From contig NZ_LDJH01000017.1 in the NCBI RefSeq assembly GCF_001431525.1, positions 84,074-148,073 of the forward strand: a stretch of DNA of 64,000 bases, in the 5' to 3' direction. Below are positions 33,662 through 45,083 of this stretch, piece after piece. The DNA comes from Stenotrophomonas koreensis. Lineage in GTDB: Bacteria > Pseudomonadota > Gammaproteobacteria > Xanthomonadales > Xanthomonadaceae. Position 1 is the stretch's first letter; every line of letters starts with the position of its first letter. The notes beneath the pieces are model-generated. The model made no database searches. It saw only the letters and a list, made by a program, of their open reading frames with translations, and was not told the DNA's origin. Made by a program: the position numbers and the translations under genes.

Positions 33662-34645
33662 ATGCTTTGCGCCACGTCCAAAAACCTGCGTTGTCCGTGG
33701 TTGCTGTCAGCGGCGGCGGTGCTGTTGGTGCTGGGAATCTACAGCGCCCAGTGGCTGCGGCAGGCGGCGGGCGTGTCCGGCAGCAGCGGCCGTACCGGCA
33801 GCAGCCAGGTGGCGCAGGTGCCGCGGCCACTGCCGCTGGCCTCGGCGCAGGCGCATCCGGCGGGCTTGCCGCCGGCACATCCGGCCGACCACGCGCCGGA
33901 CCGTCCGCTGGACATGCGACAGGCGCTGGAAGCGCGCGAGGATCTGTTTGATTACGCCGCGCAGCTGCGGCTTGCCGCCGATGGTGGTGATGCTCAGGCA
34001 GCGTGGACGATGACCCGCATCTACGATTACTGCGGCCTGTATGCCAGCGACCCGCAGGGCTATGCCCTGGACAGCGCGATGCTGTCGGCGCTGGATCTGC
34101 AGGCAAGCCCCGGCCTGTTGGCCGCGCGGCAGCAGGTGGGCCGGCGTTGTGCCGGTTTTGCCGCCGCCGAGCCGCCGGGCCGGCGGGTGCTGCTGCAGCG
34201 CCGGCAACAGGCGGCCCAGGCGGGCAACCTGGCTGCCGAAGCGGCGCTGCTGGCGATGGGCGAGCCCCTGAGCCCGCAGCCGCAGTACCGGCAGGAGCTG
34301 GTCCGGCGGGTGATCCAGTCACAGGATCCGGAAGCCTTCCTGGCGCTGTCGCCGGCAATGGGCGCGGCGGCGGCCGGGGACCTGGCACTGAGCGGGACGG
34401 TGGCCGGCAACACGCTCAGCCAGCTGGCCTGGCAGGTGGCTGCCTGCCGCCTGGGCCTGGCCTGCGGCCCGGACAGTGTGTTGATGAATGGCTATTGCGC
34501 CAATGGCGGGATCTGCTCACGCAGGCCCGGCCAGGATTTTGAATCTTTTGTGTTCGATGCCGCGGTTCCGCGACAGGGTGTGGAAAAAATGAACGAGCTG
34601 ATCAACAGCCTGCGGCGCACGCCGGCGCGGGGGGAGTTGCAATGA
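33662..34645 (+). CDS. Exported protein of unknown function
   Basis: A 327-residue protein with one N-terminal hydrophobic segment (13-30) acting as anchor or signal. A Pro/Ala/His-rich linker (40-80) is followed by an all-helical domain with Sel1-like character (GDAQAAWTMTRIYDYCGLYA, GNLAAEAALLAMGEPL). Cys pairs in YCGLYA, RRCAGF, ACRLGLACG and GYCANGGICS fit an oxidised periplasmic domain. No family is named. The same frame is open far upstream, but only as the shadow of prmA. The next gene overlaps by ATGA. Confidence 0.65.
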   Translation: MLCATSKNLRCPWLLSAAAVLLVLGIYSAQWLRQAAGVSGSSGRTGSSQVAQVPRPLPLASAQAHPAGLPPAHPADHAPDRPLDMRQALEAREDLFDYAAQLRLAADGGDAQAAWTMTRIYDYCGLYASDPQGYALDSAMLSALDLQASPGLLAARQQVGRRCAGFAAAEPPGRRVLLQRRQQAAQAGNLAAEAALLAMGEPLSPQPQYRQELVRRVIQSQDPEAFLALSPAMGAAAAGDLALSGTVAGNTLSQLAWQVAACRLGLACGPDSVLMNGYCANGGICSRRPGQDFESFVFDAAVPRQGVEKMNELINSLRRTPARGELQ

Positions 34646-35016
34646 AACACCGTCGTTTTCTGCATGGCGCCAAATTCTGGGTCTGGGTCCTGCTGCTGGG
34701 CACCTATTCGGCCGGCGCGGTCGGGGTGCTGCTGGTGGATGCCTGGGAGGAGCGTTACCGCAGTCTTTCCCGGGTCAAGCTGACCACGGTGCAGTCCGAT
34801 CCGGACCTGCGCCGTGCCGGCGCCGGCCAGATTGCCGCCATCTACCGGGCCCAGAGCGGCACGCCGTTTTCCACCCTGCCCTCGGGCAGTTCGCTGCAGA
34901 TCATCTGGCCCGATGGTTCCACCGAAACGGTGATGGTCCTGGACCCGGCCGCTGCGCTGGGCGCCGAGCCGGTGGAGGGCAGCCAGCTCAGCGCTGCCGA
35001 GGTTGCCGGCCGGTAA
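34642..35016 (+). CDS. Small membrane-anchored protein of unknown function
   Basis: A 124-residue protein with one transmembrane helix (about 12-33) and a soluble C-terminal part that ends in a small beta-type segment (IIWPDGSTETVMVLD). Its ATG overlaps the stop of the preceding gene, so the two form a two-gene unit inserted between prmA and accC. No family recognised. Confidence 0.6.
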   Translation: MKHRRFLHGAKFWVWVLLLGTYSAGAVGVLLVDAWEERYRSLSRVKLTTVQSDPDLRRAGAGQIAAIYRAQSGTPFSTLPSGSSLQIIWPDGSTETVMVLDPAAALGAEPVEGSQLSAAEVAGR

Positions 35017-35089
35017 GCCGTACGGCCGCCGCCGCCGCTGCGTCCGCGCGCGGGCAGGCGGTGGAACGCGGGCCAGGCAACGGGCAAAG

Positions 35090-35115
35090 AAAAAGGCGGG
35101 ATTCCCCGCCTTTTT
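35090..35115. terminator. Bidirectional terminator
   Basis: An 11-bp stem AAAAAGGCGGG/CCCGCCTTTTT with an ATTC loop lies between the convergent plus-strand pair and accC. A and T runs flank it on either strand. Confidence 0.88.
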
Positions 35116-35136
35116 CCGTTGTCGCGCAGCGCTGGC

Positions 35137-36504
<1,368 letters not shown>

Positions 36505-36514
36505 GGCCGCGCCC

Positions 36515-36991
36515 TCAGGCGATCACGAACAGCGGCTGGTCAAATTCGACCGGCTGGCCGTTCTGGCCCAGGATCGCCACCACGGTGCCCGCGGTTTCGG
36601 CCTCGATCGGGTTGAACATCTTCATCGCTTCGATGATGGCCAGGGTCTCGCCGGCCTTGACCGCCTGGCCGACGCTGACGAACGGCGGCTTGTCCGGGGC
36701 CGAGGAGGCGTAATAGGTGCCGACCATCGGCGCGCGCTGCACGAAGCCTTCCGGCAGCGCATTGCCGGCCGGCTTGCTGCCGCCGGTCGGGGCTTCGGTC
36801 GGCGAGCTCATCGGCATCGCCGGGGCCGGTGCGGCGGCCATCGGGGCGGCCATCATCGGCGCCGGCATGGCATAGGCGCCGGTCGGCGCGCGCGACAGCC
36901 GCACCGATTCCTCGCCTTCCTTGATCTCGATCTCGGCCAGGTTGGATTCTTCCAGCAGGTCGATCAGCTTCTTGATTTTACGCAGGTCCAT
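36515..36991 (-). CDS. accB: Acetyl-CoA carboxylase, biotin carboxyl carrier protein
   Basis: A 158-residue BCCP: the N-terminal interaction segment ([17 protein letters not shown]), a Pro/Ala/Met linker (40-80) and the biotinyl domain with the biotin-accepting K124 in EAMKM. Thumb residues around [18 protein letters not shown] are present. It is transcribed with accC, and aroQ lies 58 bp upstream. Confidence 0.97.
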   Translation of the reverse strand: MDLRKIKKLIDLLEESNLAEIEIKEGEESVRLSRAPTGAYAMPAPMMAAPMAAAPAPAMPMSSPTEAPTGGSKPAGNALPEGFVQRAPMVGTYYASSAPDKPPFVSVGQAVKAGETLAIIEAMKMFNPIEAETAGTVVAILGQNGQPVEFDQPLFVIA

Positions 36992-37049
36992 GGATGCCTC
37001 TTCTTGCTATGTCAGGTGGTGCCCGCCGCGGTGGGGCGCAGGGGACGGG

Positions 37050-37484
37050 TTAAAGCCGGGCCAGCGCTGCATCCAGCGCGTAGCGGTAGGAATCGGCGCC
37101 AAAGCCGCAGATCACGCCCACGGCCTTGTCGGAGAAATAGCTGTGCGCACGGAACGGTTCGCGCGCATGCGGGTTGGACAGGTGGATCTCGATGAACGGA
37201 ATGGCCACCGCCGCCAGCGCATCGCGTAGCGCCACCGAGGTATGGGTGAAGGCGGCCGGGTTGATCAGGATGAAGGCGGTGCCGTCCGCGCGCGCGGCCT
37301 GGATACGCTCGATCAGCACGTGCTCGGCATTGGCCTGCAGGCTTTCCAGCTGGTGGCCGGCGGCCTGCGCGGTGGCGAGCAGCGCGGCATCGATGTCGGC
37401 CAGCGTGGTGTGGCCATAGACCGCCGGTTCACGGGTGCCAAGCAGGTTGAGGTTGGGGCCATGCAGAACCAGCAGTCGAGCCAT
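37050..37484 (-). CDS. aroQ: 3-dehydroquinate dehydratase, type II
   Basis: The 144-residue type II enzyme dehydrates 3-dehydroquinate in the shikimate pathway. Visible motifs are [14 protein letters not shown], the catalytic Tyr in [16 protein letters not shown] and [15 protein letters not shown]. It is clustered ahead of accB-accC, as in many proteobacteria. Confidence 0.96.
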   Translation of the reverse strand: MARLLVLHGPNLNLLGTREPAVYGHTTLADIDAALLATAQAAGHQLESLQANAEHVLIERIQAARADGTAFILINPAAFTHTSVALRDALAAVAIPFIEIHLSNPHAREPFRAHSYFSDKAVGVICGFGADSYRYALDAALARL

Positions 37485-37604
37485 CGGTGCAACGCGCAGC
37501 GGAAAGGGGAGCAGTCTGCTTGATGCGGTGGATGCTGTCTAGTTCGCCGAAGTTGTGCGTGTTTGAAACAGTTGTTTGATATTCGGCGGCGTATGGCGAC
37601 CGGA

Positions 37605-38168
37605 TCAATTGCCCCGATTGGCCCAGCCGGCAATCTCGCCAGGTGCAAACGGGCCGAGCTTGCGTTTATGCAGGCGGCCCTGGGCATCGATCAGCACCGT
37701 ATAGGGCAGCAGCCCGCGTGCATTGCCGAGCGCCACGCTGCTGTCGGCCGGGCCGGGTGGCTCGATCGCGATCGGGTAGGGCACCGGTATGCGCTGCAGG
37801 AACGCGTGCACCGCCTCCGGGCTGTCCAGCGCCAGGCCGATCACCTGGATCCCGTTGTCGCCCTGTTCGCTGGCGAAGGCGGCCAGTTCCGGCATTTCCT
37901 CGACACAGGGCGCACACCAGCTGGCCCAGACGTTGATCAGCAGTGGCCGGCCGCGCAGGGCCGACAACGGCAGCGGGGTGCCATCCAGCGCGGTCAGTGC
38001 CAGGTCCTCGGGCAGGATGTCGCCCTCGACCAGGCCGGGTGGCCGCTGGCCGGGCAGGTCCGGGGCAGCGGGCGTGGCGGCGAAGTAACCGCCGTGCCAC
38101 AGGCCGGCACCGAGGCCGGCCGCAGCGGCCAGGGCGATCAGCAGCGCCCACTGGCCGCGCCGGCTCAT
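37605..38168 (-). CDS. TlpA/ResA-like membrane-anchored thioredoxin
   Basis: A 187-residue protein with an N-terminal transmembrane helix (9-27), then a periplasmic thioredoxin fold with active site WCAPC (in NVWASWCAPCVEEMPEL), the AhpC/TSA-Redoxin type. Its start overlaps the dsbD stop (ATGA), so the DsbD product probably keeps it reduced. A role in cytochrome c maturation or thiol repair is likely; the client is unknown. Confidence 0.85.
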   Translation of the reverse strand: MSRRGQWALLIALAAAAGLGAGLWHGGYFAATPAAPDLPGQRPPGLVEGDILPEDLALTALDGTPLPLSALRGRPLLINVWASWCAPCVEEMPELAAFASEQGDNGIQVIGLALDSPEAVHAFLQRIPVPYPIAIEPPGPADSSVALGNARGLLPYTVLIDAQGRLHKRKLGPFAPGEIAGWANRGN

Positions 38169-40531
38169 CGCGCCGCGCGCAGCAGCGCGTCCTCGACCAT
38201 CGACTGGGTCAGCACGGTGGGCAGCACCCGCGGCGGCGCGCCGGGGCCGTAGACCACATACAGCGGCACGCCCACGGCCTTGTGCTCGGCCAGGAAGGCG
38301 CTGATCGCCGGGTCGACATTGGTCCAGTCCCCGCGCATGTACACCGCCCCGGTGCGGCGCAGGACATCGGCAAAGGCCTCGCGTTCGATGACGTTGCGCT
38401 CGTTGGCCTTGCAGGTCACGCACCAGTCGGCGGTCATGTTGACGAACACCACCCGGTTGTCGGCGCGCAGGCGGTCGAGCAGGCCGGGGTCATAGGCGAC
38501 ATGCCGGTTGCCGGTGGTTGCGGCCACGGCTGCCGGCGGCGGCAGCCGCCCGACCAGCCAGGCCGGGCTCAGCGCTACGGCGGCCAGCAGCAGGGCCACG
38601 GCGGCGGTGCCGCGGCGTTCGCGCCACAGGCTGCGCTCGGCCCACCACAGCGCCAGCGCCAGCAGCGCCAGCCCGGCCAGCAGCAGTGCCATGCCATCGA
38701 CGCCGCGCTGCTTGCCCAGCACCCACAGCAGCCAGATCGCGGTGACATACATCGGGAAGGCCATCAGCTGCTTGAAGGTCTCCATCCACGCTCCCGGGCG
38801 CGGCAGCCGGTCGGCCAGCGCCGGGACGAAGCCGATCAGCAGGAAAGGCAGCGCCAGCCCCAGCCCGAGCATCGCAAACACCAGCAGCGACAGCAGCGGC
38901 GGGGCGGCAAAGGCATAGGCCAGCGCACCGCCCATGAACGGGGCGATGCAGGGGCTGGCCATCACGCAGGCCAGCACCCCGGTGAGGAAATCACCGGCCG
39001 GGCCGCTGCGCTGGCCGAGCAGGCGGCTGAACGGGCCAATGCTGCCGCGGCCGACACTGAACACGCCGGACAGGCTCAGGCCCATCGCGAACATCAGGTA
39101 GACCAGGCCGGCCACGAACACCGGCTGCTGCAGCTGGAAGCCCCAGCCGGCGGCCTGGCCGGCGGTACGCAGGGCCAGCACCAGCGCACCGATCGCGGTG
39201 AAGGCGGTGAGTACCCCGGCGGTGTACCACAGCGCATGGCCGCGGGCGTGGGCCCGGCTTTCCCCGCTCTGCGCCAGCCCCAGCGCCTTGAGCGAGAGCA
39301 CCGGCAGCACGCAGGGCATCAGGTTCAGCAGCAGGCCGCCGGCCAGCGCCAGCAGCAGCGCCAGCCACAGCGTGCTGCCACTGGATTGCCCCGGCGGGGT
39401 CGAGCGCAGCGCGTTGTCGGCGCTGGCATCGCCGGTTTCGGCCTGGGTGGTGCTGCGCGGGCGCACCATCAGGCTGCCCGGCGGTGCCGGCAGGATGCTG
39501 TCGGCCACGCTTTCGCGCCCGGGCAGCGGCTCCTGCTGTGGGCTGACCACGGTGGCCGGCGGCAACGCCGGCCGGGTTGCCGCGGCCTGGGCGGCCTGTG
39601 CCTGGGCGGGGGTCTCCAGCGTGCCGCGCGGGATCTCGACCCGGATGCGCCGGGTCAGCGGCGGGTAGCAGATGCCCTGGTCCTGGCAGCCCTGGAAGGT
39701 CGCCACCAGGGTCGCACTGCCGCCGCCGGCGGCCTGGCGGCGCAGTGGCAGGCGCACCTCCACCGGGTCGAAATAGACCACGGTATGGCCGAAGTACTCA
39801 TCGTGGTGCTGCTTGCCGGCCGGCCATTGCGCGGTGCCGGTGCGGACACCGTCCAGCCCTTCCAGGCTGAACGCGCTGCGGTCGCGGTACAGGTAATAGC
39901 CCGGTGCCGGGGTGAAACGCAGCAGCAGGGTGTTGCCGCCGTCGGCGACGGCCTCCAGCCGGTAGGCCTGCTCGGCCGGCAGTGGCAGGCCGGGGCCATT
40001 GTCCGTGCCGGGCAGGCGCAGCCCGGCCGCGTTGCCCGGGTTGCCGCCCAGGCCCGGCAGGTTGAACAGGCCGGCGCCGTTTGCCGCCGGCGCGCTGGCG
40101 CTTGGCAGGACCACGCTGATGGTGCGCTTCTGCGGCGGATAGCACACGCCGATATCGGCGCAGCCCTGGTAGTGCACTTCCAGGCTGACCCGGTTGCTGT
40201 CGTTGCCGGCGCGGCCGGGCAGCTGGGCCGACAGTTGCCCGCGGTAGGTTTCCACCGGGCCGAAGAATTCATCCACATGCGCCTTGCCCGGCGGCAGCTG
40301 CAAGGTGCCGGCGGCAAAGCCATCAGCGGCCACCACGCGGGTGCGGTGGCGGTACAGGTAATAGCCATCGGCAATGGCCCAGTGCAGGTCGATGCGCTCG
40401 CGGCTGTCGGCCCTGGCGCTGAGGGCAAAGGCCTGGTCCACCGGCAGCAGGTCGCGCTCGTCGACGGCGCTGGCGGCAAACGCACTGGCGCCCAGGGTAA
40501 TCAGCGCACACAGGCGCAACAGCAATGACAT
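38165..40531 (-). CDS. dsbD: Thiol:disulfide interchange protein DsbD with two alpha domains
   Basis: A 788-residue protein, much longer than E. coli DsbD (565). After a signal peptide there are two tandem DsbD-alpha domains: residues 25-145 with C124/C130 (QGCADIGVCYPP) and 185-305 with C282/C288 (QGCQDQGICYPP). Eight transmembrane helices follow (390-650), with Cys in NLMPCVLPVLSLK and MASPCIAPF. The C-terminal thioredoxin-like gamma domain has ADWCVTCKANE. It carries electrons from cytoplasmic thioredoxin to periplasmic thiol proteins, presumably including the TlpA-like protein encoded next. Confidence 0.95.
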   Translation of the reverse strand: MSLLLRLCALITLGASAFAASAVDERDLLPVDQAFALSARADSRERIDLHWAIADGYYLYRHRTRVVAADGFAAGTLQLPPGKAHVDEFFGPVETYRGQLSAQLPGRAGNDSNRVSLEVHYQGCADIGVCYPPQKRTISVVLPSASAPAANGAGLFNLPGLGGNPGNAAGLRLPGTDNGPGLPLPAEQAYRLEAVADGGNTLLLRFTPAPGYYLYRDRSAFSLEGLDGVRTGTAQWPAGKQHHDEYFGHTVVYFDPVEVRLPLRRQAAGGGSATLVATFQGCQDQGICYPPLTRRIRVEIPRGTLETPAQAQAAQAAATRPALPPATVVSPQQEPLPGRESVADSILPAPPGSLMVRPRSTTQAETGDASADNALRSTPPGQSSGSTLWLALLLALAGGLLLNLMPCVLPVLSLKALGLAQSGESRAHARGHALWYTAGVLTAFTAIGALVLALRTAGQAAGWGFQLQQPVFVAGLVYLMFAMGLSLSGVFSVGRGSIGPFSRLLGQRSGPAGDFLTGVLACVMASPCIAPFMGGALAYAFAAPPLLSLLVFAMLGLGLALPFLLIGFVPALADRLPRPGAWMETFKQLMAFPMYVTAIWLLWVLGKQRGVDGMALLLAGLALLALALWWAERSLWRERRGTAAVALLLAAVALSPAWLVGRLPPPAAVAATTGNRHVAYDPGLLDRLRADNRVVFVNMTADWCVTCKANERNVIEREAFADVLRRTGAVYMRGDWTNVDPAISAFLAEHKAVGVPLYVVYGPGAPPRVLPTVLTQSMVEDALLRAAR

Positions 40532-40534
40532 CGG

Positions 40535-40867
40535 TCAATCATCCTCGGCAGTGTTTTGTGCCACCCAGGCCAGATAGGCCGGCAGCCCGTCACTGACCTG
40601 CAGGGCCAGGATCTCCGGGACGTCGTAGGGGTGGTGGGTCTGGATATGGGCCATCGCCTCGGCGCGGCGGGCATTGCTGGTCTTGATGACCAGCTGGATC
40701 TCGCTCTCGCGCTGGATCTGGCCTTGCCAGCGGTAGGTCGAGACCAGCCCGGGCAGTTGGCTGACGCAGGCGGCCAGACGGGCAGTGACCAGCGAATCGG
40801 CCAGCGACTGCGCGCTGGCAGCATCCGGGCAGGTGGTCAACAGCAGGCAGATGGCGGTATCGGACAT
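40535..40867 (-). CDS. cutA: Divalent-cation tolerance protein CutA
   Basis: The 110-residue CutA1 protein forms PII-like trimers. LLTTCPDAASAQSLADSLV, ACVSQLPGLVSTYRWQG and the HPYDVPEILAL motif match the family. Named for copper tolerance, but the direct role is uncertain. The ATG at 40867 was chosen on family length. It lies 3 bp upstream of dsbD on the same strand; the cutA-dsbD link is found in E. coli too. Confidence 0.95.
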   Translation of the reverse strand: MSDTAICLLLTTCPDAASAQSLADSLVTARLAACVSQLPGLVSTYRWQGQIQRESEIQLVIKTSNARRAEAMAHIQTHHPYDVPEILALQVSDGLPAYLAWVAQNTAEDD

Positions 40868-40901
40868 GGCGCGGGCCAGTATAGGGTGCGCGCGCGCCCA
40901 G

Positions 40902-40933
40902 GTGCCGGGCCGGCAGCAAGGCCGGCCCGGTAC
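40902..40933. terminator. GC-rich hairpin between cutA and the endonuclease gene
   Basis: A 13-bp stem with one G-T pair (40902-40914 with 40921-40933) lies 9 bp past the endonuclease stop. It has no T tract, so termination is uncertain. Confidence 0.4.
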
Positions 40934-40941
40934 GTCTGCGC

Positions 40942-42693
40942 TCAGTTGGCCAGCTGGCAGGTGGCCGGCTTGCTCGAGGTGAACAGGGCGGCGGTGGCCC
41001 ACTGCGGGTTGTCGATGAACGGGTTGCGGTTGCCCTGGAAGCTCTGCACCACATCGTTGCGGGTACGTTCGGCTGCATCCGGCGGATCGAGCTGGTGCCA
41101 GGCCAGCAGGGTCGAAAGCAGGCCCATGTACGCCGGCGAGGACGAGGTGATCACGATCTTGCTGCGGTCGTCGGTCAGCTCCAGGTCCGGCTCGGCCTGC
41201 TGGGTGATCGGGTGCCGGCCGCCCTCGTAACGCACGGCCATGTAGAGCACGGCACGGGCAATATCACCCTTGCGGCTGTCCCAGGTCTCGAAGCTGCCGC
41301 CATTGCCGTCCGGGCCGATGAACCAGTTGCGGTCACCGCGGGCGGTGGTGCCGCCATCGCCGTTGTTGGCCTCGGTGGCCAGTGCGGTGCAGCCACTGGT
41401 GCAGTTGGCCAGCGGCTTGTTGCCCCGGCTGGAGTTGTAGTTGGTATCGGACAGGTAAAGCATGTGCGCATCGGTGTGCGGGGCATTGGGCAGGCCCTTG
41501 TCACCGGTGGTGGAGGAAAAGCCCAGCGACTTGGGCCAGGTGTGCTCGCGGTTGTAGGTCAGGCCCGAGCCGGTACCGGCACGCGCCGAGACCTTGGCGT
41601 AGCTGCGGTTGCGGTAGATGTCCAGGATGTTGTTGGGGTTGTTCGGGTCCTCGTCGGCGATTTCCAGGATGGTCCAGGTGTTGGTCCCGGTGCTGCTGCT
41701 GTACGGGTAGGAGGTGTGGCCCTTGATCGTGTGGTGGATCGAGCAGCGCAGCTGTGAGGCACTGGAGGTGTTGACCTGCGACCAGTAGCCGCCGGTGGCC
41801 GCGGCCACGCTGAAGTTGACCGTGGTGTTGGCCGCCGGAGTCAGGCCGTCGGCATCGGTCAGCTTGCTGGCGATGACATTGAGCTGGCAGCTGGCGCCCG
41901 GGGCGAGCACGCTGGCCGGTGCCAGCGCAAAGCTGGTGCCGCTGGACGGATGGGACAGTGCGATCGGGCTGCCGCCGCAGCTCAGGCTGAACGCGCCGCT
42001 GGCGGCGGTGACCGCTTCGGAGAAGTTGACCAGCAGGTCGGCGGCCATCGGCACGCCGCTGGCACCATCGACCGGGGTGGTGTTCAGTACGCTCGGGCGC
42101 GGGCCGGTGCTGCCACCGCCGCCGCTGAAGGTCTGGGCGGTGTTGCAGCTGCCGAAGGTGGCTGCTGCCGAGCTGCGCCAGCTGAAATCAGCCGCCGAGG
42201 CGCCGTTGCCGGCCAGCTGCAGCGAGGTGCCGGGCGCGGTCGAATTGGTTTCCGACACCGGGATGGCGGTGCTGGTCATGCCCGCTGCCGGGCCGTTGGA
42301 GGCCTTCAGCGTGCCCTCGTAGCTGAGGAACTGCACCACCTGTCCATTGCCATTTACCAGCGCGATGCCGTCGTTGCCACCGTTCTGGACCAGGTTGTTC
42401 GAACGCAGGCTGGCCACCGACACCGTGCCACCGCAGCTGACCGCGCTGCCGGCCGGCAGCTGGCGGGTGGAATAGGTGGTGCCGGCGCTGGCGGTGGCGC
42501 CGTTGTAGAGCACGATCGAATAGCTGGCCAGGTTTTCGCCCGCGGTGGCGACGACCTCGATGCCTTCGTTGATGTCGTTGTTGCTGTTGTCGTAGTGCAG
42601 CTCGTTGATGAATACCGCCGCCATCGCCGGCGCGGCCAGGGTGGTGGACAGCAGGGCCAGGGCCAGAGGCCGCAGGCGGAGTCGCATCGTCAT
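40942..42693 (-). CDS. Secreted multidomain endonuclease I-type nuclease
   Basis: A 583-residue exported protein. A signal peptide (1-25, AAPAMA|AV) is followed by a lamin-tail-like domain (26-190, FINELHYDNSNNDINEGIE), an SbsA Ig-like (Big_5) domain (195-305) and the C-terminal NucM/EndA nuclease (310-570). The nuclease keeps the beta-beta-alpha-metal core NREHTWPKS, and the HMLY and RGDxAR-type residues (KGDIARAVLYMAVRY). It probably digests extracellular DNA. The modular N-terminus suggests cell-surface or matrix binding. Confidence 0.88.
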   Translation of the reverse strand: MTMRLRLRPLALALLSTTLAAPAMAAVFINELHYDNSNNDINEGIEVVATAGENLASYSIVLYNGATASAGTTYSTRQLPAGSAVSCGGTVSVASLRSNNLVQNGGNDGIALVNGNGQVVQFLSYEGTLKASNGPAAGMTSTAIPVSETNSTAPGTSLQLAGNGASAADFSWRSSAAATFGSCNTAQTFSGGGGSTGPRPSVLNTTPVDGASGVPMAADLLVNFSEAVTAASGAFSLSCGGSPIALSHPSSGTSFALAPASVLAPGASCQLNVIASKLTDADGLTPAANTTVNFSVAAATGGYWSQVNTSSASQLRCSIHHTIKGHTSYPYSSSTGTNTWTILEIADEDPNNPNNILDIYRNRSYAKVSARAGTGSGLTYNREHTWPKSLGFSSTTGDKGLPNAPHTDAHMLYLSDTNYNSSRGNKPLANCTSGCTALATEANNGDGGTTARGDRNWFIGPDGNGGSFETWDSRKGDIARAVLYMAVRYEGGRHPITQQAEPDLELTDDRSKIVITSSSPAYMGLLSTLLAWHQLDPPDAAERTRNDVVQSFQGNRNPFIDNPQWATAALFTSSKPATCQLAN

Positions 42694-42848
42694 CGGGGTC
42701 GTCCTGAGAATATGAATGGGCCGTAAGTTCCGGCGGTGCGAGCGTATTCCGGCCGTGATGACGGTTGTGGGTCCAGATGCGGGAATTGTGACCGGGTACG
42801 GATTGGCGCGGCCAGCCGGCCGGCTGCAAAAAAAGTTTGCGCCCGGCC

Positions 42849-42876
42849 CTTGAAAGCCCGGTACCGGCCTCCATCT
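42849..42876 (+). promoter_or_regulatory. Predicted sigma-32 heat-shock promoter of groESL
   Basis: CTTGAAA, a 13-nt spacer and CTCCATCT match the RpoH consensus CTTGAAA-N11-16-CCCCATNT at all but one non-N position. It lies about 110 bp before groES. I see no CIRCE inverted repeat (TTAGCACTC type) in the region, so HrcA control is not supported here. Confidence 0.85.
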
Positions 42877-42886
42877 TTGCTGGCAT

Positions 42887-42906
42887 CCCGGGGTACCGGG
42901 TTTTTT
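42887..42906 (+). terminator. Terminator-like hairpin in the groESL leader
   Basis: A 5-bp GC stem CCCGG/CCGGG with a GGTA loop is followed by TTTTTT, between the sigma-32 promoter and groES. An alternative 9-bp pairing, CCCGGTACC (42857-42865) with GGTACCGGG (42892-42900), ends at the same T run. It would be possible only in transcripts that start further upstream. Confidence 0.5.
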
Positions 42907-42983
42907 CCTGCGAAGTGGGTGGCCGGCAACAGGCCACTGTCTTTGCCAACTTTTTGACCAGCCAAATATTTAAGAGGTCTTTC

Positions 42984-43271
42984 ATGAGCATCAAGCCGCT
43001 TCACGACCGCGTTGTAGTCAAGCCGATCGAAGCAGACGAAATCTCCGCTGGCGGCATCTTGATTCCGGATTCGGCCAAGGAAAAGTCCACCAAGGGCGAA
43101 GTGGTCGCCGTGGGCCCGGGCAAGCCGCTGGACAACGGTTCGGTGCGTGCGCCGTCGCTGAAGGTTGGTGACAAGGTCATCTACGGCCAGTACGCCGGTT
43201 CGACCTACAAGGCCGATGGCGTCGAGTACAAGGTCCTGCGCGAAGACGACATCCTCGCCATCATCGGCTGA
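42984..43271 (+). CDS. groES: Co-chaperonin GroES
   Basis: The 95-residue protein matches GroES throughout: [15 protein letters not shown], the mobile loop [16 protein letters not shown] and the C-terminal DDILAII. It forms the heptameric lid of GroEL. The ATG at 42984 follows AAGAGGT. groL begins 58 bp downstream. Confidence 0.98.
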   Translation: MSIKPLHDRVVVKPIEADEISAGGILIPDSAKEKSTKGEVVAVGPGKPLDNGSVRAPSLKVGDKVIYGQYAGSTYKADGVEYKVLREDDILAIIG

Positions 43272-43299
43272 GTCGAGCGTCAGACGCCGCATTCCCTGA

Positions 43300-44979
<1,680 letters not shown>

Positions 44980-45012
44980 GTCCGCGCTGCAGCCACCGCG
45001 CTGTGATGCACG

Positions 45013-45044
45013 AAAAACCCCGCCGCAAGGCGGGGTTTTTCTTT
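45013..45044. terminator. Intrinsic terminator after groESL
   Basis: A perfect 12-bp stem (45013-45024 with 45029-45040) has a GCAA tetraloop, with flanking A and T runs. It serves groL and possibly the convergent trxC. Confidence 0.92.
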
Positions 45045-45083
45045 GTCGTCGGGCCGGCCGCAACGCCCGTGCAGCAGCCAGGC

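Noticed and set aside
42694..42983. CIRCE element upstream of groES
   Set aside because: No TTAGCACTC-N9-GAGTGCTAA-type repeat is present. The sigma-32 promoter accounts for heat control.
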